A program made the position numbers and the translations under genes. From Pseudomonadota bacterium (lineage in GTDB: Bacteria; Pseudomonadota; Alphaproteobacteria; Rhizobiales; Kaistiaceae), in contig JAEVZM010000332.1 of the NCBI GenBank assembly GCA_023392225.1, positions 1-9,307 on the forward strand: 9,307 nt of DNA, read 5' to 3'. Under the pieces are notes generated by a model. The model made no database searches. It saw only the letters and a list, made by a program, of their open reading frames with translations, and was not told where the DNA came from. Positions 1-7,962 of this stretch are shown here, one piece after another. How positions within the stretch are numbered: the first letter of the stretch is position 1; every line of letters starts with the position of its first letter.

Positions 1-374
<374 letters not shown>

Positions 375-744
375 AACTGAGAACTTGTCTCGGCTGATCA
401 CTACACTCACGTCACATATTTTGACGAGTTCCCAAGCACCGTTCGCCGCAGTCTTGCGACCGCAACGATAGCGGATGCTTAGAATAAACGTAGTGCCGCC
501 GAAGTCTCTTTCGACTTGCCTGACCCGAGGGCCAGGTTCGTCCGCAAGGACTCCGCCGCCTACGTTTCTCTTTCTTCCTATTCACTTGTCAAACAGCACG
601 GCGCACTTGTCACCGTCGGACCGGGCTTGCCGGACCAGCGCGCGATGTGAGACGATCGCCGAGGCGATTTTGCCGTCCCGCAGTCTGCGAGCAGAGAGCG
701 CGGGGTTGTCGTCGGCGCCGCTTGGCAGCACCGCGTCCCGCGAT
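375..744 (-). other. Transcribed 5' leader of the rrn operon
   Basis: This is the stretch between the inferred transcription start (about base 744, an A seven bases past the -10) and the 16S 5' end. It has no credible coding frame. It holds a boxA-like site (587-598) followed on the minus strand by the purine-rich run GAATAGGAAGAAAGAGAAAC, which I recall from rhizobial rrn leaders. It also holds several short hairpins: GTCC-GCAA-GGAC (540-551), AAGTC/GACTT (502-517), TTGCG/CGCAA (454-465), and TCTCAG/CTGAGA (365-382), the last spanning the mature 5' end. Such leaders normally support antitermination and RNase III processing. The processing partner strand would lie downstream of 16S, outside the window, so the processing stem cannot be verified here. 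Confidence 0.8.
587..598 (-). promoter_or_regulatory. boxA-like rRNA antitermination site
   Basis: The minus strand reads TGCTGTTTGACA, which matches 10 of 12 bases of the E. coli rrn boxA (TGCTCTTTAACA). It lies in the rrn leader about 150 bases after the promoter and about 210 bases before the 16S gene. The known role of boxA is to recruit NusB/NusE (S10) to the nascent RNA, protecting untranslated rRNA transcription from Rho. The contained TTGACA could be mistaken for a -35 element, but there is no reasonable -10 at 16-19 bases. Confidence 0.75.
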
Positions 745-750
745 GACCGC

Positions 751-780
751 TATATAGGGGAGACCCTCGCGGACTGTCAA
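751..780 (-). promoter_or_regulatory. rrn operon promoter (-35 TTGACA, -10 TATATA)
   Basis: On the minus strand there is a perfect -35 hexamer TTGACA (780-775), an 18-base spacer, and a -10 TATATA (756-751, four of six consensus bases). Transcription would start near 744 and run into the rrn leader. The perfect -35 with an A/T-rich tract immediately upstream, in otherwise very GC-rich DNA, is what is expected of a strong housekeeping-sigma rRNA promoter in Alphaproteobacteria. It is the only convincing promoter in the window. Confidence 0.85.
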
Positions 781-800
781 CGACCTTTTTTGAAAAATTT
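781..800 (-). promoter_or_regulatory. UP-element-like A/T tract upstream of the rrn -35
   Basis: Immediately upstream of the -35, the minus strand reads AAATTTTTCAAAAAAGGTCG. An A-tract and a T-tract sit at about -42 to -56, where the C-terminal domains of the RNA polymerase alpha subunit bind rrn UP elements. In a region of about 65-70% G+C this A/T run is conspicuous. The role is inferred from position and composition only. Confidence 0.6.
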
Positions 801-1072
801 GCGACAGCCGCCCCCTCCCCCCGCCGGACCCGCAGAGAACCGCGGTTTCGGCCCTCATTTTTCTGCGCATGGGTATGTTGTGAGGGGGGCCTTATTAGTG
901 CCAAAAAGAGAGCAAGAGTTGGCGGAGCTCGAACGGCGCTGCCGTTTGCCGGCAAAGGCCGTTTGGAATTTCGCCCTTGAGGGCGGCAAATGTCGCGGAG
1001 CGGCGCCAGTCGGCGCGCCCGCGGAATCGGGGAGACGGAACAGACGTGAGGGGGTGGTCCGGCTCTAGCGCT
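801..1072. other. Gene-free region between rrn promoter and M23 peptidase gene
   Basis: I find no convincing gene here. The frame that stays open across much of it is out of step with its neighbours and has low-complexity Arg/Pro/Ala content. The stretch contains a C-rich run (809-825), a perfect 10-base palindrome AACCGCGGTT (838-847) and the palindrome cluster at 941-990. It must hold the promoter of the plus-strand peptidase gene, but I see no good -35/-10 pair; the best -10-like string (TATTAG, about 893-898) lacks a -35 partner. Confidence 0.6.
941..990. repeat. Palindrome and short-repeat cluster upstream of the peptidase gene
   Basis: TTTGCCGGCAAA (945-956) is a perfect 12-base palindrome. 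Its half-site CGGCAAA recurs at 984-990, and GCCGTTTG occurs twice, 17 bases apart (941-948 and 958-965). CGCCC-TTGA-GGGCG (972-985) forms an additional 5-base-pair hairpin. The cluster lies about 80-130 bases before the preferred start of the peptidase gene, a reasonable place for an operator or a structured 5' untranslated region. That role is inference; short palindromes are common in GC-rich DNA. Confidence 0.35.
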
Positions 1073-3067
1073 ATGGCGCACGGCGACGAGGTCGACCTCG
1101 GCGCCGAAGCGCCGCTGATGGTGGGAGGCGAACACGACCAGCCCACCGCATCGCGAACGGTCAGCATGCGCTGGCTCGCCGGCACCATTCTTACCGGCGT
1201 CGCTTCTACCTTCCTTATGGGGGGCGCGCTGATGGCCGCCCTCAACAACCCCAACCAGTTCGCCTCGCAGCCCGACGCCCGCGGCTTCGAGCGCGCCGAG
1301 ATCCCGGCGGACGTCGCCTTCGGCCGCAAGGGCGACCGCATGCGCCCGACCGAGGAGACGGTGTCGAACCGGCAGGTGCTGCAGGTTTCCACGGTCACCA
1401 AGCAGGGCGATCGCGATTTCATCAAGCTCCGGCCCTTTGCCCGGGTGGTGGCGACACTGACCGCCCCCAAGCCCGAGCATGCCGACGAGATTCCCGCCTA
1501 CGACGCGCTGCGCATCTTCGCCGACACCTCCGCCCCGGAGCCGCCCTCCAGCGATGCCGGCGCCGAGACCGCGGCCGACGACCAGTTCTACGGTGCCAAT
1601 GTCGACGGCGAGGTCGCGGTCCAGGTGAGCGACTTCCCGATCGCGGAGGTGACCAAGGACCCGCGCATCATGATGTCGGCGACCGACGTCGAGACCATCG
1701 TGCGGGCCTCGACCAGTCTCGGCGCCGGCGAGACCGACATGGCGGCCCTCGCCTTCATCGACCCCGGCGGCGCCGGCGAGGAGCTCGACGCGGAGGACCC
1801 GTTCACCGCGATGGGCGTGAAGATCGTCCCGGAGAACGTCTCCAACGTCTCAAAGAGCGCCGCGAACGGCCTCGGGCTCGAGGGCGACGGCGAGCGCTAC
1901 ATCGCCATCGAGAAGGGCCAGAGCTTCCGCGAGCTGCTCGCCGAGAATGACGTCGCCGAGGACGATGCCGACAGCATCGTCAAGGCGCTGGCCGAGCTGG
2001 TCGACCTCAACGCCATCCATGTCGGCCAGAAGGTCCGCCTCGCCTATGCCAGCGACGGCACCGAGGACGGCACGCTGATCCCGCTCCGCGTCAGCATCTA
2101 TAACGAGGGCGCCCACCAGGCGACCGTGGCCCGCACCGACGACGACGTCTTCGTGCGCGCCGACGAGCCGACCCTGGCGGCGAGCGACTTCGCCCAGATG
2201 GATGGCGGGGACGTCGAGGTCTATGACGGTGGCACCATGCCCCGCCTCTACGACGCGGTCTACGAGACCGCGCTCGAGCAGCAGGTACCGCAGGAGCTGA
2301 TCGGCCAGCTGATCCGCATCTTCGCCTATGACGTCGATTTCCAGTCGCGCATCAGCCCGGGCGACTCGATCGAGATCTTCCACTCGCTGCCCGACGATTC
2401 CGCCGATGCGATGGAGCCGGAGGTGCTGTTTGCCTCGCTCACGCTGAACGGCACGACCAAGCGTTTCTACCGGTTCCGCACGCCCGACGACGGGATCGTC
2501 GACTACTATGACGAGGAAGGAAAGAGCGCGAAGAAGTTCCTGATGCGCAAGCCGATCACCAGCGGCGTGCTGCGCTCGGGCTTCGGCGCGCGGCGCCACC
2601 CGATCCTCAAATATGTGCGCATGCACACCGGTGTCGACTTCGCCGCCCCGCGCGGCACGCCGATTCTCGCCGCCGGCAATGGCGTGGTCGAGAAGATGGA
2701 GCGGAACTCCGGCTACGGCAACATGACGGTGATCCGCCACACCAACGGCTACGAGACGCTCTATGCGCACCAGACGGGCTACGCCAAGGGCCTCGCCAAG
2801 GGCGCCCGCGTCCGCCAGGGCCAGGTGATCGGCTATGTCGGCTCGACCGGCCTCTCGACCGGGCCGCATCTCCACTTCGAGATCCGCATCAACGGCAAGC
2901 CGGTCGATCCGCTCCGCATCCGCCTGCCGCAGGGCCGCGTGCTCGAGAACGACATGTACGCCTCGTTCGAGCGCGAGCGGCGTCGCATCGACACCCTGCT
3001 CGGCAACCAGCCCACGGGCAGCACCAAGGTGGCGAACGCCACCGGGGACGCCGCGGCGGCCGAGTAG
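1073..3067 (+). CDS. Membrane-anchored M23 family metallopeptidase (LytM type)
   Basis: The protein has 664 residues from the ATG at 1073. A short N-terminal tail precedes one hydrophobic segment (about 32-57), an uncleaved anchor or signal. A long acidic Asp/Glu/Ala-rich periplasmic region follows, then a LysM/OapA-like module (about 273-325), a second conserved module (about 393-441, with AYDVDFQSRISPGDS) and a C-terminal M23 domain (about 495-615). The zinc and catalytic residues are present: H518 and D522 in MHTGVDF, H566 in LYAHQ, H599 and H601 in HLHFEI; H509 (RRHP) is also conserved. The domain should therefore be an active peptidoglycan cross-link endopeptidase, not a degenerate EnvC/NlpD-like activator. 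In-frame GTG (1046, GGGGAGA 10 bases upstream) and TTG (977) starts also exist. I prefer ATG because relatives begin just before the MRWLAGT anchor, although its ribosome site is weak (GGGGG, about 18 bases upstream). The gene is divergent from rrn and convergent with gdh. Confidence 0.9.
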   Translation: MAHGDEVDLGAEAPLMVGGEHDQPTASRTVSMRWLAGTILTGVASTFLMGGALMAALNNPNQFASQPDARGFERAEIPADVAFGRKGDRMRPTEETVSNRQVLQVSTVTKQGDRDFIKLRPFARVVATLTAPKPEHADEIPAYDALRIFADTSAPEPPSSDAGAETAADDQFYGANVDGEVAVQVSDFPIAEVTKDPRIMMSATDVETIVRASTSLGAGETDMAALAFIDPGGAGEELDAEDPFTAMGVKIVPENVSNVSKSAANGLGLEGDGERYIAIEKGQSFRELLAENDVAEDDADSIVKALAELVDLNAIHVGQKVRLAYASDGTEDGTLIPLRVSIYNEGAHQATVARTDDDVFVRADEPTLAASDFAQMDGGDVEVYDGGTMPRLYDAVYETALEQQVPQELIGQLIRIFAYDVDFQSRISPGDSIEIFHSLPDDSADAMEPEVLFASLTLNGTTKRFYRFRTPDDGIVDYYDEEGKSAKKFLMRKPITSGVLRSGFGARRHPILKYVRMHTGVDFAAPRGTPILAAGNGVVEKMERNSGYGNMTVIRHTNGYETLYAHQTGYAKGLAKGARVRQGQVIGYVGSTGLSTGPHLHFEIRINGKPVDPLRIRLPQGRVLENDMYASFERERRRIDTLLGNQPTGSTKVANATGDAAAAE

Positions 3068-3081
3068 CCAGCCAGACCTTT

Positions 3082-3101
3082 CCGGCGGGCTCAGCCGCCG
3101 G
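3082..3101. terminator. Hairpin at the convergent gene ends (weak terminator candidate)
   Basis: CCGGCGG (3082-3088) and CCGCCGG (3095-3101) form a perfect 7-base-pair GC-only stem with a 6-base loop. It lies between the two convergent genes and overlaps the last codons and stop of gdh. Neither strand has a U-tract after the stem, so it is not a classical intrinsic terminator. Position suggests it may act as a bidirectional transcript-end structure; chance is possible at this GC content. Confidence 0.3.
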
Positions 3102-6100
3102 CGATATCGGCGAGGCGGCTGGCCACCACCGTCAGCCGCGACAGGGTGAGCGCCCCACCGTCGGCTACTGCCGCAGCCATGTCGATCGCCTGCCGCGCCG
3201 ACGGCCCGCGCGAGGCGAGCCACGCCGCGACGCCACCGGCGGAGATGACGTCGATCGTGATCCGGCGCTGCGCGATGGCCAGCATCTCGACGGCGCGATC
3301 GCGCGCCAGGCCATCGAACTGGTCGGCGACCGGCAGTGAGTCGGCGAGAGTGCCGATCCGCGCGATGCGCAGCGCGTGGGCGGTCTCGAAGAACACCGGC
3401 GCGGCCTCGGCCAGCGGCGCACCGGTCGCCTCGGCGACGAGGTGGATGTCGGGCGCCGCCCCGAGCGCCGGCAGCATCGCCAGGCGGCGGGCGAGCGCGG
3501 GCGCGACCCCCATCGCTTCCAGCTTCGCTGCGCTGTCGCCCAGCACCTCGCGGAAACGCTCCGGCAGGACCTCGTCGAGCATGCCGGCAAGCGCGGCGAT
3601 GGTGGCGCCATAGGCCTCGACCACCGGCGCGATGCCGGCGGCGAACGAGACGTTGCGGAGGAACCAGACGGTGCGGGCGGCGAGAAGGTCCTGAACCAGG
3701 CGGTAGAGAGCGAGTTGCTCGAGGCCGGGAATGCGGTTGTCGAGCGAATCGATCCCGGCGTCGAGCTCCGGCAGGCCATAGGCGTCGCGGACCGCGACAT
3801 AGGCGCGGGCGATGTCGAGCGGCGCCGCCCCGGTCCGCTCGGCGATGCGTAGCCCATAGGTCGGGCCGCCGCGGTTGATCATGGCATTGGCGATGCGGGT
3901 GGCGACGATCTCGGCGCGGAGCGGATGGGCCTCGATGTCCTCGCGCCAGGCCTTGACCATGCGCCCGGGGAAGTAGCGCAGCAGCTCGTCGTCGAGGGCG
4001 GGGTCGTCGGCGACTCCGGCGGCGAGCAGATCGACCTTCAGCGCGATCTTGGCGAAGGCGAGCAGCACGCCGATCTCGGGCCGGGTCAACGGCCGGCCGG
4101 CCTTCTCGCGCTCGGCCAGCGCCACGTCGTCGGGCAGCGATTCGACCTTCCGATCGAGGAGGCCCCGCCGCTCCAGCTCGCGCATCAGCTGGCCCTCGAA
4201 GCCGAAGAAGGCGAGGCCGCGACGCTCGGCCAGCGAGATCGCCAGCGTCTGCTCGTAGTTGTTGCGCAGCACCAGGCCGGCGACCTCGTCGGTCATGGCG
4301 ACCAGCAGCCGGTCGCGCTTCTTCATGTCGAGGCGGCCGTCACGGATCGCGCGGCCGAGCGCGATCTTGATGTTGACCTCGACGTCGGACGTGTTGACGC
4401 CGGCCGAGTTGTCGATCGCATCGGAATTGCAGCGGCCGCCGCCGAGGCAGTAGGCGACGCGAGCGAGCTGGGTCATGCCGAGATTGGCGCCCTCGCCGAC
4501 CACCCGCACGCGAAGCTCCTCGGCGGTGACCCGGATCGCATCGTTGGTGCGGTCGCCGACCCGCTCGTCCGATTCGCTCGCCGCCCGCACGAAGGTGCCG
4601 ATGCCGCCGAAGAACAGGAGGTCGGCGCGGGCCCTGAGGATGGCGCGGAGCACCTCGTTGGGCGTCGCCTTCGGACCGGCAAGGTCGAGCAGCGCCCGGA
4701 TCTCGGGGCTGAGCGGAATCGCCTTGTCCTTGCGCGAGAACACCCCGCCGCCGCGCGAGATCAGTGCCTTGTCGTAGTCCTGCCAGCTCGAGCGCGGCAG
4801 CGCGAACAGCCGCTGCCGCTCGGCAAGGCTGACCGCCGGGTCGGGGTCGGGATCGATGAAGATGTCGCGATGGTCGAAGGCGGCAACGAGCCGCGTCGCC
4901 GGCGACAGGAGCATCGCATTGCCGAACACGTCGCCCGACATGTCGCCGACGCCGACCACGGTGAACGGCTCGGTCTGGATGTCGACGTCCATCTCGCGGA
5001 AGTGGCGCTGCACGGCGACCCAGGCGCCGCGCGCGGTGATGCCCATCTTCTTGTGGTCGTAGCCGTGCGAGCCGCCGCTGGCGAAGGCGTCGCCGAGCCA
5101 GAAGCCATGCTGCTCGGCGATGGCATTGGCGGTGTCGGAGAAGGTCGCCGTCCCCTTGTCGGCGGCGACCACCAGATAGGGATCGTCGCCGTCGCGGCGC
5201 ACCACGCCCTCGGGCGGCACGACGCGGGTGCCGTCGAGATTGTCGGTGATGTCGAGGAGGCGGGCGATGAACAGCGCATAGGCCGCCTTGCCCTCGATGG
5301 CGATCGCCGCGCGGTCGGAGGCCGGGAGCTGCTTCGGCACGAAGCCGCCCTTGGCGCCGACCGGCACGATGACCGCGTTCTTGGCCTGCTGCGCCTTGGC
5401 GAGGCCGAGCACCTCGGTGCGGAAGTCGAGCGGCCGGTCGGACCAGCGGATGCCGCCGCGGGCGACCGGCCCGAAGCGGAGGTGCACGCCCTCGACCCGC
5501 GGGCTGTAGACGAAGATCTCTCGGAACGGCCGCGGCGCGGGCAGCGACTCGACCTGCTTCGGGTCGAGCTTGAAGACGATCTCGGCGCGCGGCGCGCCAT
5601 CCGGGCCGGGCTGGAAGAAATTGGTCCGGAGCGTCGATTCGATGACGTTGACGAAACGCCGGATGATCCGGTCCTCGTCGAGGCTCTCGACCGCCTCGAG
5701 CGCCGCCTCGATCTCCTTGAGAACGGCCTCGGCCGCGGCGTCGTCGAGGGCCTCCGGATCGAACCGGTGGCGGAACAGGGCGGGCAGCGCGGCGGCGATC
5801 CCGGCATGCCGGTTGAGGGTCGCCCACATGTAGTGCTGGGTGAGGGGCGTCCCGGTCTGGCGGAGGTAGCGGGCGATGGCGCGGATGAGCGCCACGTCGC
5901 GCCACGGCAGGCCGGCATTGACGGTGAGGGCGTTGAAGCCGTCGCTCTCCGCCGCGCCGTACCAGACCGCCATGAAGGTGGCGAGCGCCGGGGCGGCGGT
6001 GACGGCGAGATCGAACGGCGCGCCATCGGCCCGCTCGAGATCCATGTCGTGGACGAAGACGACCGGACCATCGGCCTTGCGGACCTCGTGGGTCTGCTCG

Positions 6101-7878
6101 TCGATGACCCGGAGGCCGAGATCCTCGAGCATCGGCACGCGCTGCGACAACGGAATCGGCCGCGCCAGATGGAACAGCTTGAGCCCGACGCCGGCCGGTC
6201 CCGACTCGACGCCATCGTGGAAGACGCCCGCCACCGGCCGGTCCGGCGTGAGCCCCTCCATCACCGCGATGTCGTCGACGGCGCGCTCGGGCGGGGTGAC
6301 GTCGCGATAGCCGGCGGGGAAGGCGCCGCGCCAGACCGCCGGCCAGGCCCGATCGTCGGAGGCGGCCCGCATCGCCGCGAGCAGGTCGTCCTCCCAGTCG
6401 GTGACGATCTCCTCGACCTCGGCCTCGAGCGTCGCCTGGTCCGGATTGGGGGTGACGCCGCCGGCGCGGCCGATGATGAAATGGACGCGGACCAGCGTGC
6501 CCTCGAGGAACGAGGGGATGAAGGCCGAGACGTGCCCGTCGAAGGCGCGGGCGAGGTAGTCGCCGATCGCTTCCCGCACGTCGCTGTCGTAGCCGTCGCG
6601 CGGCGCGAAGACGAGCACCGACACGTAGCGGTCGAACCGGTCGCGGCGGGCGAGGACGCGGACCCGCGGGCGCTCGCGCAGCGCCATGATCTGCGTGGCG
6701 AAATCGTAGAGCGTGTCCTCGTCGATCGGGAACAGCTCGTCGCGCGGATAGGTCTCGAGCACGTTGCCGAGCGCCCGGCCGGAGTGGCTGCCCGGATCGA
6801 ACCCGGCGCGGGCCATGACGTTGGCGACCTTCTGCCGGATGTAGGGGACGGCGTGAACCGAGCGGGTATAGGCCTCCGAGGTGAACAGGCCGAGGAAGCG
6901 CACCTCGCCGGCGAGCCCGCCATCGGCGTCGTAGCGCTTGGCGCCGACATAGTCGGCATAGGCATGGCGGTGGACCCGGGCGACGAGGTTCGACTTGCCG
7001 ATCATCAGCGGCTCGGGCTGCATCAGGAACTCGCGGATCGCCGGGGTGGTGATCACGCCCTGGCCGCCGCGGCGGAGCACATGCAGATCGGGATCGCGGA
7101 GGATGCCGAGGCTCGGCGCTTCGGCGCGCCGGAGCTCGCCCGAGCGGCTGTCACCGACGAAATCGTATTCGCGGACGCCGAGGAGGGTGAAGTCGCCGGC
7201 GGCGAGCCATTCGAGGAAGGCGATCGCCTCGGCGCGCTCGCCATCGGCGATCGGCAGCGGCGCGGACCGGTAGCCGGCGATCATGTCGTCGAGGCGGGCG
7301 AGCATCGCCGGCCAGTCGGTCACCGCCCGCCGGACCTCGACGAACAGCGAGCGGAGGCGCTCGACCAGCCGGTCGCGCTGCCCGGCATCCTCGATCCGGT
7401 CGACATGAACCTGGATCAGGCTCTCGCGGACGCTGCCGTCGGGACCGGGACCGGCGCCGTGATAGCCCACGAGCCGGCCGGCCCTGTCGCGCGTCACGGC
7501 GACGATGGGGTGGGCGACCAGCCGGACATTGACGCCGGAGGCCTGGATCTCGCCGAGCGCCGAATCGACGAGGAACGGCATGTTCTCGTTGAGGATGCCG
7601 ATCACCGTGACGGTGTCCGCCACCGAGCCGCGACCGGCCGGCGGATCGACCAGCGCGACCACGCCGTCGCCGGCCTTCCGCAGCTCGAGCAGCGCATCCG
7701 CCGCCTGGACGAAGGCGGCCAGGTCGGGACCGCCATAGACGGCGAGATCCTCGAGGCTGACATGGGCGAAGAGGTCGGCGGCCAGCGCCTTCAGGCGCTC
7801 CCGGTCGCCCTCGGCCCGCGCCAGGCTCCGCCGGGCAAGTCCGATCAGCCGGTTGCGTTCGCTGTCCTCGCCGTTCAT
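3091..7878 (-). CDS. gdhB: Large NAD-dependent glutamate dehydrogenase (GDH-180 class)
   Basis: The 1595-residue product fits the 1500-1650 usual for this cytoplasmic class (GdhB in Pseudomonas, GdhZ in Caulobacter). It catalyses L-glutamate + NAD+ + H2O to 2-oxoglutarate + NH4+ + NADH. The N-terminal half is regulatory, with ACT-like segments near 88-165 (NENMPFLVDS), 404-490 and 560-620. The catalytic core follows: GGIRWSDR (808-815), the glutamate-site lysine block KNAVIVPVGAKGGF (833-846; K833, K843, also K849), the nucleotide-domain motifs SGGSHGYDHKKMGITARGAW (about 934-953) and GVGDMSGDVFGNAMLLS (976-992), GEGANLGMTQ (1128-1137) and NSDAIDNSAGVNTSDVEVNI (1151-1170). A helical C-terminal domain completes it. 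No frameshift or lost motif is seen. The ATG is preceded by GGGGAA (7889-7884), 5 bases away. The gene sits 84 bases after the small membrane-protein gene, so it may be co-transcribed with it; no clear own promoter is visible. Confidence 0.97.
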   Translation of the reverse strand: MNGEDSERNRLIGLARRSLARAEGDRERLKALAADLFAHVSLEDLAVYGGPDLAAFVQAADALLELRKAGDGVVALVDPPAGRGSVADTVTVIGILNENMPFLVDSALGEIQASGVNVRLVAHPIVAVTRDRAGRLVGYHGAGPGPDGSVRESLIQVHVDRIEDAGQRDRLVERLRSLFVEVRRAVTDWPAMLARLDDMIAGYRSAPLPIADGERAEAIAFLEWLAAGDFTLLGVREYDFVGDSRSGELRRAEAPSLGILRDPDLHVLRRGGQGVITTPAIREFLMQPEPLMIGKSNLVARVHRHAYADYVGAKRYDADGGLAGEVRFLGLFTSEAYTRSVHAVPYIRQKVANVMARAGFDPGSHSGRALGNVLETYPRDELFPIDEDTLYDFATQIMALRERPRVRVLARRDRFDRYVSVLVFAPRDGYDSDVREAIGDYLARAFDGHVSAFIPSFLEGTLVRVHFIIGRAGGVTPNPDQATLEAEVEEIVTDWEDDLLAAMRAASDDRAWPAVWRGAFPAGYRDVTPPERAVDDIAVMEGLTPDRPVAGVFHDGVESGPAGVGLKLFHLARPIPLSQRVPMLEDLGLRVIDEQTHEVRKADGPVVFVHDMDLERADGAPFDLAVTAAPALATFMAVWYGAAESDGFNALTVNAGLPWRDVALIRAIARYLRQTGTPLTQHYMWATLNRHAGIAAALPALFRHRFDPEALDDAAAEAVLKEIEAALEAVESLDEDRIIRRFVNVIESTLRTNFFQPGPDGAPRAEIVFKLDPKQVESLPAPRPFREIFVYSPRVEGVHLRFGPVARGGIRWSDRPLDFRTEVLGLAKAQQAKNAVIVPVGAKGGFVPKQLPASDRAAIAIEGKAAYALFIARLLDITDNLDGTRVVPPEGVVRRDGDDPYLVVAADKGTATFSDTANAIAEQHGFWLGDAFASGGSHGYDHKKMGITARGAWVAVQRHFREMDVDIQTEPFTVVGVGDMSGDVFGNAMLLSPATRLVAAFDHRDIFIDPDPDPAVSLAERQRLFALPRSSWQDYDKALISRGGGVFSRKDKAIPLSPEIRALLDLAGPKATPNEVLRAILRARADLLFFGGIGTFVRAASESDERVGDRTNDAIRVTAEELRVRVVGEGANLGMTQLARVAYCLGGGRCNSDAIDNSAGVNTSDVEVNIKIALGRAIRDGRLDMKKRDRLLVAMTDEVAGLVLRNNYEQTLAISLAERRGLAFFGFEGQLMRELERRGLLDRKVESLPDDVALAEREKAGRPLTRPEIGVLLAFAKIALKVDLLAAGVADDPALDDELLRYFPGRMVKAWREDIEAHPLRAEIVATRIANAMINRGGPTYGLRIAERTGAAPLDIARAYVAVRDAYGLPELDAGIDSLDNRIPGLEQLALYRLVQDLLAARTVWFLRNVSFAAGIAPVVEAYGATIAALAGMLDEVLPERFREVLGDSAAKLEAMGVAPALARRLAMLPALGAAPDIHLVAEATGAPLAEAAPVFFETAHALRIARIGTLADSLPVADQFDGLARDRAVEMLAIAQRRITIDVISAGGVAAWLASRGPSARQAIDMAAAVADGGALTLSRLTVVASRLADIAGG

Positions 7879-7962
7879 CGCGCTTCCCCGAATCCCTATC
7901 TTCTTTTGCCCATCGAAGCATCTATCGACCGGAAAGGCATCAGATGCGTGACGGGTTCCGTC

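Noticed and set aside
565..592. Possible second rrn promoter using TTGACA at 592-587
   Set aside because: No acceptable -10 hexamer at 16-19 bases; the string is better explained as part of the boxA element.
475..1068. Open frame of 197 codons on the plus strand across the rrn leader and promoter
   Set aside because: It runs antisense to the rRNA leader and over the rrn promoter, has low-complexity Pro/Arg/Ser content and no recognisable domain.
578..1480. Open frame of 300 codons on the minus strand over the rrn promoter and the start of the peptidase gene
   Set aside because: It overlaps the rrn promoter and boxA and is antisense to the well-supported M23 gene; composition is that of a GC-rich shadow frame.
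1850..3223. Open frame of 457 codons on the minus strand opposite the M23 gene
   Set aside because: It is antisense to the catalytic M23 domain with intact zinc motifs and overlaps the gdh end; its Arg/Ala/Gly/Val-rich content is typical of a shadow in high-GC DNA.
4340..5905. Open frame of 521 codons on the minus strand within gdh
   Set aside because: It lies in another frame inside the catalytic core of gdh; the Arg/Pro-rich product has no domain features.
7937..7947. GCATCAGATGC palindrome in the gap before gdh as an operator
   Set aside because: An 11-base palindrome with one central base is weak evidence alone, and no promoter elements flank it.
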